Source: an uncultured Erysipelotrichaceae bacterium
Lineage (GTDB): Bacteria; Bacillota_I; Bacilli_A; Erysipelotrichales; Erysipelotrichaceae
Reading direction: 5' to 3'
DNA: 12,048 bases
Assembly (NCBI GenBank): GCA_937874965.1
Contig: CALNCD010000174.1
Coordinates: 1 to 12,048, forward strand
This document shows positions 7,246-12,048 of the stretch, piece by piece. Numbering within the stretch: position 1 is the stretch's first letter; the number at the start of each line of letters is the position of its first letter. Position numbers and translations under genes: made by a program. The notes beneath the pieces were generated by a model. That model was not told the DNA's origin, did no database searches, and saw only the letters and a program-made list of their open reading frames with translations.

Positions 7246-7292
7246 GTGGAAATGAACGGATAAAAGGCAGTGCCATGAGAGCCGTGCTTTGA

Positions 7293-7451
7293 AAACTGCC
7301 TATTCTCCCTTTTAGAAAAGATTGTGGAGATGTGGAGAGAATCAGGGATTCACAAACCAGTGCTGATGGGATTGTATTGTTTCCGCTAAGAACCGGCAGC
7401 TATTTGTTTGTCCGCTTTGGCTATGACACGATGCAGATAGAACAGGAGTGA
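7293..7451 (+). other. Open frame of 52 codons ending in the ribosome site of the next gene
   Basis: After TGA 7290-7292 one frame stays open to TGA 7449-7451. Its second half (SADGIVLFPLRTGSYLFVRF then GYDTMQIEQE) reads like protein, and its stop overlaps the AGGAG used by the next frame. There is no ATG except one seven codons before the stop; a GTG at 7331 is possible but its GGAG is too close. It could be a decayed gene end or chance. The stretch also contains the tandem 8-mer TGTGGAGA at 7323-7338. The rest of 7211-7455 shows no convincing plus-strand promoter. Confidence 0.15.
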
Positions 7452-7455
7452 TATC

Positions 7456-7701
7456 ATGAGCCAGATCCAAAAAATTCTTGTCGGATTTGTTGGCCTGATC
7501 GTGTTGGGGGTGGTTCTCTTCCTCATCATTGTTTTACGCTTTGATTTTTGCCTTGAATCTTTCTGCATGGGAGGATACATATGGGTATTTCTTGTTGCTT
7601 GTCATAATGGCTGGTGCACTTGCTTTTGCAGAATGTGTCTTTGTGCCGTTGCGGAAAAGCAGAAACTTTGGCACAAAAAAACCTGTACGAAGACAGGTTA
7701 G
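7456..7701 (+). CDS. Small hypothetical membrane protein, possibly frameshifted
   Basis: 81 codons starting at ATG 7456, with AGGAG at 7444-7448 eight bases ahead. Residues 5-28 (QKILVGFVGLIVLGVVLFLI and on to VLR) form one clear transmembrane helix with no signal-peptidase site, so the product would sit in the cytoplasmic membrane. After residue 28 this frame becomes Cys-rich and unlikely (ACHNGWCTCFCRMCLC), while the +1 frame reads NLSAWEDTYGYFLLLVIMAG then ALAFAECVFVPLRKSRN, a typical second helix followed by a positive tail. The simplest reading is one two-helix protein with one extra base near 7525-7535. The +1 frame has no stop until 7787-7789, inside the antisense helicase 3' end. The stop TAG 7699-7701 overlaps the stop of the convergent helicase. 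Function unknown. Confidence 0.45.
   Translation: MSQIQKILVGFVGLIVLGVVLFLIIVLRFDFCLESFCMGGYIWVFLVACHNGWCTCFCRMCLCAVAEKQKLWHKKTCTKTG
7675..7699 (-). terminator. Terminator of the DEAD-box helicase gene
   Basis: On the minus strand AACCTGT, the loop CTTCGT and ACAGGTT form a 7-bp hairpin (7680-7699) followed directly by a run of seven T (7675-7681, partly in the stem). The helicase stop codon TAA (7698-7700) lies in the first arm, so termination follows with no spacer. There is no T run on the plus strand. Confidence 0.85.
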
Positions 7702-9383
7702 TTCCGTGGACGGCGTGCTTTTTCTTTGCGGCCGTCTTTTTTGGGCTTGTATTTATCACTCGGTTTATTTTCTTTGCGAATGGCAGTGACAAAGATTGGT
7801 TTACCCTTAATGGTTGTATTAGCCAATGCAGCCAGGATTTCCTTTTCTTTGCCTTCTGGAATTTCAACGATTGTCGAGCGTTGTTCGATTTTGATCTTTC
7901 CGATTTCACGTCCGGAAATATTACAGGACTCTGCAATTGCACTGACGACATGAGCCGTACTGATTCCTTGCTTTTCGCCGACGGAGAGTACAATTTTGGA
8001 GAAGTGCTCATTTGAGCGGGAACGGCGTGAATCTTTGCCTTCTCCACGAGGTTCACGGACATCGCGGGTCGGATGATCTATAGGCCGGAAGCTGTTGTTC
8101 GCAATGTGTTTATTCAGGAGTGCACTGAGAACATCGTCGCTGGTGTAGCCCAAGAGTTCAAGTTTTTCCAGCGCTTCCTGGGTATACTTCGTCTGCTTGT
8201 CTTTCCAGCGTTGAATCAGGACAGAAAGCTGATCGATCATGATGCCTTGCAAATCATCCTTTGAAGGTAAAGGCAACCGTTCAATCGTGCATTTCGCTAT
8301 GGTTTCAATCTGCTGAAGGGACCGGCGCTGGCGCGGTGTGTACAAGGTCATAGCCAGCCCGGCTTTGCCGGCCCGGCCAGTACGGCCGATACGGTGGACA
8401 TAATATTCCAGTTCCTGAGGGATATCATAGTTGACAACAAGATCAACATTATCAACATCGATACCTCTGGCTGCGACATCAGTCGCAATCAAGACCGAAA
8501 TTTTCTTGTCTTTGAACCGATCCATGACAGCACTGCGCATTTCCTGCTTCATATCACCATGCAGCGCTGCAGATGAATAATTGGCATTGTTCAGTTCAGT
8601 GGCCAGTTCATCAACCATTTTTTTGGTATTGCTGAAGATAATGGTGCTGGTCGGTGCATAGAGCTGCAAGAGCTGAACCAAAAGGGCTGCCTTGCTGTTC
8701 GGATTGACTTCATACGCGACTTGCCGGATGGTGCTGACCGTTAATGATGTCGTTTTGATTTTGATGATCTGCGGATCATTCTGGATTGTCTTGGTCAAGG
8801 CAAGAATCGGTTTTGCCATCGTTGCGGAGAAAAGAATCGTCTGGCGCTCTTCTGGAAGATATCCAAGGACTTCGATGATATCATCATAGAAGCCCATGTT
8901 CAGCATTTCATCGGCTTCGTCCAGAACCAGCATTTTTGTCTCATCGAACTTCAAGGTACGACGACGGATATGGTCCATCACCCGTCCAGGGGTACCGACA
9001 ATGATATCCGCTCCGCGTTTAAGGTCCTTGATTTGCTTTTCGATGGACTCACCGCCATAGATGGCGACAATCCGAACGGATTCCATGTATTGAGCAAACT
9101 TACGGGCTTCACTGGCGACCTGTATCGCAAGTTCACGGGTTGGGCATAGAATAAGCGTCTGCGGCTTCCGGGATGGGTTTGCCATGGCCTTTTCCAGAAT
9201 CGGCAGCATAAACGCCGCAGTTTTTCCGGTTCCAGTCTGGGATTGTCCGACCAGGTCAACACCTTCGAGGATCAGAGGAATTGCTCGTTCCTGTATTTCT
9301 GAGGGCTTTTCATAACCAATCGCGAGGATTGCGCGTTGGAGTTCACTTCTTAAGGGTAAATCACTAATTTCATAGGGTCTCAC
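7698..9383 (-). CDS. DEAD-box ATP-dependent RNA helicase with DbpA-type RNA-binding domain
   Basis: 561 residues from GTG 9383. Unwinds or remodels RNA using ATP; such proteins act in ribosome assembly, mRNA decay and cold adaptation. Motifs in order: Q motif GYEKPSEIQ (24-31), Walker A SQTGTGKT (48-55), PTRELA (81-86), TPGR (131-134), DEAD (155-158), SAT (186-188), then the second RecA domain with ATDVAARGID (300-309) and HRIGRTGRAG (330-339). Residues about 460-537 (KIVLSVGEKQGIS onward) match the DbpA/CsdA C-terminal RRM-like domain, followed by a Lys/Arg-rich tail ending ARRPRN. The order fits DeaD/CshA-like enzymes; DbpA itself is shorter. Start: the frame is open to 9518, but the promoter at 9400-9428 excludes anything upstream of about 9394, leaving GTG 9383, which lacks a ribosome site. 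An out-of-frame ATG at 9373 with GTGAG ahead is suspicious (see findings). Confidence 0.92.
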   Translation of the reverse strand: MRPYEISDLPLRSELQRAILAIGYEKPSEIQERAIPLILEGVDLVGQSQTGTGKTAAFMLPILEKAMANPSRKPQTLILCPTRELAIQVASEARKFAQYMESVRIVAIYGGESIEKQIKDLKRGADIIVGTPGRVMDHIRRRTLKFDETKMLVLDEADEMLNMGFYDDIIEVLGYLPEERQTILFSATMAKPILALTKTIQNDPQIIKIKTTSLTVSTIRQVAYEVNPNSKAALLVQLLQLYAPTSTIIFSNTKKMVDELATELNNANYSSAALHGDMKQEMRSAVMDRFKDKKISVLIATDVAARGIDVDNVDLVVNYDIPQELEYYVHRIGRTGRAGKAGLAMTLYTPRQRRSLQQIETIAKCTIERLPLPSKDDLQGIMIDQLSVLIQRWKDKQTKYTQEALEKLELLGYTSDDVLSALLNKHIANNSFRPIDHPTRDVREPRGEGKDSRRSRSNEHFSKIVLSVGEKQGISTAHVVSAIAESCNISGREIGKIKIEQRSTIVEIPEGKEKEILAALANTTIKGKPIFVTAIRKENKPSDKYKPKKDGRKEKARRPRN

Positions 9384-9399
9384 TTTCAATAACTTCAAG

Positions 9400-9428
9400 A
9401 GTATACCATTAATAAGATACAATGTCAT
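9400..9428 (-). promoter_or_regulatory. Promoter of the DEAD-box helicase gene
   Basis: On the minus strand ATGACA (9423-9428) and TATACT (9400-9405) each match the sigma-A consensus at 5 of 6 positions with exactly 17 bases between, and TGG before the -10 gives an extended -10. Transcription should start near 9393-9395, leaving a leader of only about 10 bases to GTG 9383 or 20 to ATG 9373. Confidence 0.75.
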
Positions 9429-9469
9429 GTATTTGGATAAAAACTCCGTGGTTTTCCCTGATTTCAACC

Positions 9470-9497
9470 TTGACATTCCAACAGAACGCGATAAAAT
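9470..9497 (+). promoter_or_regulatory. htpG: Promoter of htpG
   Basis: A perfect -35 TTGACA (9470-9475) and -10 TAAAAT (9492-9497, 5 of 6) are separated by 16 bases. The predicted start near 9503-9505 falls inside the first arm of the CIRCE element, the classic arrangement for HrcA repression of a vegetative promoter. Confidence 0.8.
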
Positions 9498-9501
9498 AGA
9501 G

Positions 9502-9528
9502 TTAGCACTGTTAGTCAATGAGTGCTAA
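9502..9528 (+). promoter_or_regulatory. CIRCE operator (HrcA binding site)
   Basis: TTAGCACTG (9502-9510), 9 bases, GAGTGCTAA (9520-9528). This is the CIRCE consensus TTAGCACTC-N9-GAGTGCTAA with a single mismatch at the last base of the left arm. It ends 10 bases before the htpG start and one base before its GGAGG, so it can act as DNA operator and as a hairpin in the mRNA leader. HrcA with GroE normally represses from such sites until heat stress. Confidence 0.93.
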
Positions 9529-9538
9529 CGGAGGAACT

Positions 9539-11395
9539 ATGGCCAAGAAAAGACAATTTAAAACTGAATCAAAACAATTACTGAATCTGATGATTCATTC
9601 GATTTACACGAATAAGGAAATCTTTCTTCGGGAATTGATTTCCAATGCAAGCGATGCTTCCGACAAAGCCTATTTCAAGGCAATGGAAGAAAAGGATGGA
9701 ACGTATTCACGCAGTGAAGCAGTCATTCGTATCAGTGCTGATAAAGAAACCCGGGTTCTTACGATCGCTGACCATGGCATCGGGATGAGCGAGAGTGAAT
9801 TGGAAACCAATCTAGGGACGATTGCGAAAAGCGGTTCGAAGGCCTTCAAGGATGCTGTTGATGATGAAGAGATTGATATCATCGGGCAGTTCGGGGTTGG
9901 TTTCTATTCCGCGTTCATGGTATCTGATAAGATTGAGGTTATTTCCAGAGCATATGGCAGCGATGAAGCCTTTGCATTCAAGTCAAACGGGGTTGACGGG
10001 TATACCCTGGAAAGTGCAGAGCGTGCTGAATTCGGGACAACCATTAATTGTTACCTGCGTGAAGACAGCGACGATGCTGATTTCTCCGGTTTCCTTGAAA
10101 GCTATAAGATCAAGGAACTGGTGAAGACGTACTCGGATTATATTCGCTATCCGATTGTGATGAGTAATAGTGAGGGACAAGATGAAGTTCTCAATTCCAT
10201 GGTGCCGTTATGGAAACGTTCCAAGAGTGAAGTGACGGCTGAGGAGCTGAATCAGTTCTACAAGGATAAATTTCATGATAGTGAGGATCCGGCTCGTGTC
10301 ATCCGTTTGGAAGTGGAAGGCACAACATCGTTCCAGGCTTTGCTGTTTATTCCAAGCCATGTTCCATTTAATTTCTATACTCAGCAATATGAAGCAGGGT
10401 TGCAGCTGTATAGCCGTAATGTCTTCATTATGGAACATAACAAATCGTTGATAACAGATAGTTTCCGTTTTGTGCAGGGAATTGTTGATTCTCCGGATCT
10501 TAACCTGAATATTTCTCGGGAAATACTGCAGGAAGACCGCCAGCTTCAGGCAATTGCCAGCCGTATAGAGAAGAAGATCAAATCAGAGCTGGAAGTGATG
10601 CTGAAGAATGAACGTGATTCCTATGAAAAGTTCTGGGCGAATTTCGGTCTGCAGATCAAGTTCGGTCTCTACAGCAGCTACGGCATGCAGAAGGAACTGT
10701 TGCAAGATCTGTTGATGTTTAATTCTTCCTATCAGGATAAACTGGTGACCTTGGCCGAATATGCAGAGAGAATGGAAGACGGTCAGGATGTCATTTATTT
10801 TGCCAGCGCGGATACTCTTGAAAAAGCCAAGAGCCTGCCGCAAAGCGAACGTGTCATTGCGAAAGGGTATGAAGTCTTGTACCTCAGCGATGATGTCGAT
10901 GAGTTTGTTCTGCAGATACTGATGAACTACAAAGACAAGGCGTTCAAATCAGTCAATCAGGGGGACTTGAATCTTGAAAGTGATGAAGAGAAACAAGAAC
11001 TCGAGGAAAAGACCACCCAAAGCAAGGATATGCTTGCTTCTATTAAGGAAAAGTTAACAGGCAAAGTCGATGATGTTCAGCTTTCCAGCCGCTTGGTCAG
11101 TTATCCGGTCTGCTTAACCAGCAAAGAAGGCGTATCGATTGAAATGGAGAAAGTTCTCAATCAGATGCCGGATAGCCAGAATCAGTTCAAAGCATCCAAG
11201 GTCCTGGAAATAAATCCTAATCATCCGTTGTATCTTGCTTTGAATCGGGTTGTTGAGGATCATCCGGAACGGATGGATGATTATGCCCAATTACTGTATG
11301 ATCAGGCGTGCTTAATTGAAGGGCTGCCGATTGAAAACCCGATCGAGTTCTCAAAACGTTTGTCTGAAGTAATGGTTGAAGCCAGCCAGAACTAG
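9539..11395 (+). CDS. htpG: Molecular chaperone HtpG (Hsp90)
   Basis: 618 residues, the usual bacterial Hsp90 length; a homodimeric cytoplasmic ATP-dependent chaperone for late folding of client proteins. The N-terminal GHKL ATPase domain shows FLRELISNASDASDK (29-43; Glu32 catalytic, Asn36 for Mg), DHGIGM (78-83, where most members have DNGIGM or DTGIGM, so His79 is a variant), LGTIAKSGSKAF (92-103) and the lid glycine motif GQFGVGFYSAF (116-126). The middle domain carries the conserved LNLNISREILQ segment with the Arg that contacts ATP phosphate. The C-terminal dimerisation domain is complete and lacks MEEVD, as in other bacteria. An in-frame ATG at 9518 lies within CIRCE and has no ribosome site; ATG 9539 has GGAGG at 9530-9534 and gives the canonical MAKKRQFKTE start. 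Expression is predicted to be heat-inducible through HrcA. Confidence 0.97.
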   Translation: MAKKRQFKTESKQLLNLMIHSIYTNKEIFLRELISNASDASDKAYFKAMEEKDGTYSRSEAVIRISADKETRVLTIADHGIGMSESELETNLGTIAKSGSKAFKDAVDDEEIDIIGQFGVGFYSAFMVSDKIEVISRAYGSDEAFAFKSNGVDGYTLESAERAEFGTTINCYLREDSDDADFSGFLESYKIKELVKTYSDYIRYPIVMSNSEGQDEVLNSMVPLWKRSKSEVTAEELNQFYKDKFHDSEDPARVIRLEVEGTTSFQALLFIPSHVPFNFYTQQYEAGLQLYSRNVFIMEHNKSLITDSFRFVQGIVDSPDLNLNISREILQEDRQLQAIASRIEKKIKSELEVMLKNERDSYEKFWANFGLQIKFGLYSSYGMQKELLQDLLMFNSSYQDKLVTLAEYAERMEDGQDVIYFASADTLEKAKSLPQSERVIAKGYEVLYLSDDVDEFVLQILMNYKDKAFKSVNQGDLNLESDEEKQELEEKTTQSKDMLASIKEKLTGKVDDVQLSSRLVSYPVCLTSKEGVSIEMEKVLNQMPDSQNQFKASKVLEINPNHPLYLALNRVVEDHPERMDDYAQLLYDQACLIEGLPIENPIEFSKRLSEVMVEASQN

Positions 11396-11425
11396 CAAAA
11401 TGAGCGTGTAGTCGCTTGTTATCCG

Positions 11426-11471
11426 AACCGGACCCTGAATCTGGGACAAAGATAAAACGGCCGGTTTTTTT
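11426..11471 (+). terminator. Probable terminator of htpG
   Basis: AACCGG (11426-11431) pairs with CCGGTT (11461-11466), followed by a T run to 11471. The 29-base loop holds a small CCC/GGG pairing, so the structure is less compact than a standard terminator, but its place 30 bases after the htpG stop and the T run support the call. Confidence 0.6.
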
Positions 11472-11486
11472 CAGCGGATTGACAAG

Positions 11487-11523
11487 AAAAAACCATACTG
11501 CTTCTGGGGATCAACGGTATGGT
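11487..11523 (-). terminator. Probable terminator of the HAD phosphatase gene
   Basis: ACCATAC (11492-11498) and GTATGGT (11517-11523) form a 7-bp stem with an 18-base loop. On the minus strand the stem runs into TTTTTT (11487-11492). It lies about 115 bases past the HAD stop codon and back to back with the htpG terminator. I see no gene in 11524-11638. Confidence 0.65.
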
Positions 11524-11638
11524 CTAAGGTCGCGTGAAGAGTAATCATGATGAAGAACGCCTTTTCAGGCACTGATGCTCTAAAAAAGGAGGCAGTAGTT
11601 CATTCAACGATTGCGGGTCAGTTTTTCTGGCTTCTTTC

Positions 11639-12048
11639 TTAAGCTTTAACCCATGGCGTAAGCTGGGAGTTGTTGACGATATAACTGGTCTTTGCGAGAT
11701 CTGCCAAGGGTGTATCCGAATAGGAGTCTGAGTAGAATTCATCAATTTCTGCATCAGGATCAAAGGCCATGAGCCGAACAACTTTTTCTTGACCATAGCA
11801 GTTCTCACCGTGATAGAGCCCGGTTTTAGGATCAACCTTGGATGCGATCAGGCGGATGCCCAGATCCTGGCAGATGGGCTGAAGCAGGAACTCGGGGGAT
11901 GCTGAGATAATCAGGTCATCGGGCTGTTTCTGCTGGAGGTACCAGGGCTGAATGTCTTTTTTGTAGTGCTGCCAGAAAGCATTGACATTCTGCTCGATAT
12001 TCGGAATCGCTTGGAAATAGCGTATAGGGTTTCATTTTTGCCTACCTT
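11639..12048 (-). pseudogene. HAD-IB family phosphatase, C-terminal part, with a frameshift near 12022
   Basis: From about 12022 down to TAA 11639-11641 the minus strand encodes about 127 residues of a phosphoserine-phosphatase-like HAD protein: AFWQHYKKDIQPWYL, motif II LIISASPEFLL (Ser in ISAS), GENCYGQEKVVRL with the motif III Lys, and motif IV FYSDSYSDTPLA with its two acidic residues. No ATG fits this stretch and TGA at 12032-12034 closes the frame. In the neighbouring frame the bases upstream read KVGKNETLY, which would join naturally to RYFQAIPNIEQNV, so one base appears missing at 12021-12024. The nucleophile motif DxDxT would lie beyond the window. Such enzymes dephosphorylate small molecules in the cytoplasm; substrate unknown. 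Either a broken gene or an intact gene with a consensus error. Confidence 0.75.

Noticed and set aside
7386..8062. Minus-strand frames of 64 and 178 codons around 7386-8062
   Set aside because: They are out-of-frame shadows of the helicase RNA-binding domain or antisense to the small membrane protein, with highly basic, low-quality composition.
9518..9538. ATG at 9518 as the htpG start
   Set aside because: It lies in the CIRCE spacer and arm, lacks a ribosome site, and the ATG at 9539 has GGAGG and the canonical N terminus.
11582..11592. AAAAAAGGAGG resembling a strong ribosome site on the plus strand
   Set aside because: No start codon with a usable frame follows within normal spacing, and the region lies between two terminators.
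11545..11835. 96-codon minus-strand frame starting MILKPGSITV
   Set aside because: It overlaps the HAD coding frame, which carries clear HAD motifs, and itself has a non-protein-like composition.
1..12048. CRISPR arrays, tRNA or rRNA genes, insertion sequences, phage or integrase genes
   Set aside because: I looked on both strands and saw no regular repeat array, no RNA gene signature and no transposase or integrase motif.

Overview
The window looks like the chromosome of a fermentative, probably anaerobic, low-to-moderate-GC Firmicute. The evidence is a monomeric [FeFe]-hydrogenase, a CIRCE operator, strong Shine-Dalgarno sites on most genes, sigma-A-type promoters and short intrinsic terminators. 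Protein style (the GNAT protein, the helicase start, the small membrane protein) reminds me of Erysipelotrichia-like Bacillota, but that placement is an impression, not a test.

Bases 1-4659 hold the 3' part of a tightly packed + strand operon of five genes: the C-terminal part of a hydantoinase/ASKHA-like protein that runs in from outside the window, an unrecognised helical protein, an unnamed TIM-barrel protein, a DUF4127 protein and an FAD-dependent oxidoreductase. All four junctions overlap (41, 71, 4 and 4 bases), which argues for translational coupling and a shared pathway. None of the five has a function I can assign with certainty; this is the most likely undescribed system here.

A hairpin at 4680-4725 separates this operon from the convergent hydrogenase gene (4744-6243, minus). 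Upstream lies a 262-base spacer with an unusually good 10-bp perfect hairpin and a small open frame, then a GNAT acetyltransferase (minus) that appears to be read from a leaderless or nearly leaderless mRNA. Between 7211 and 7701 are weakly supported + strand small frames, including a candidate membrane protein that seems to change frame in the middle.

A DEAD-box RNA helicase with a C-terminal DbpA-type RNA-binding domain (7698-9383, minus) is divergent from htpG (9539-11395, plus). Both have recognisable promoters, and htpG carries a near-perfect CIRCE operator at its transcription start, so it is predicted to be under HrcA control. This differs from Bacillus subtilis, where htpG is CIRCE-independent. 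Two back-to-back terminators follow htpG, the second ending a convergent HAD-family phosphatase gene whose reading frame is broken by an apparent single-base deletion close to the window end.

Three places (about 7525, 9366 and 12022) look like single-base frame changes. They may be real lesions or consensus errors in the assembly; raw reads would decide.
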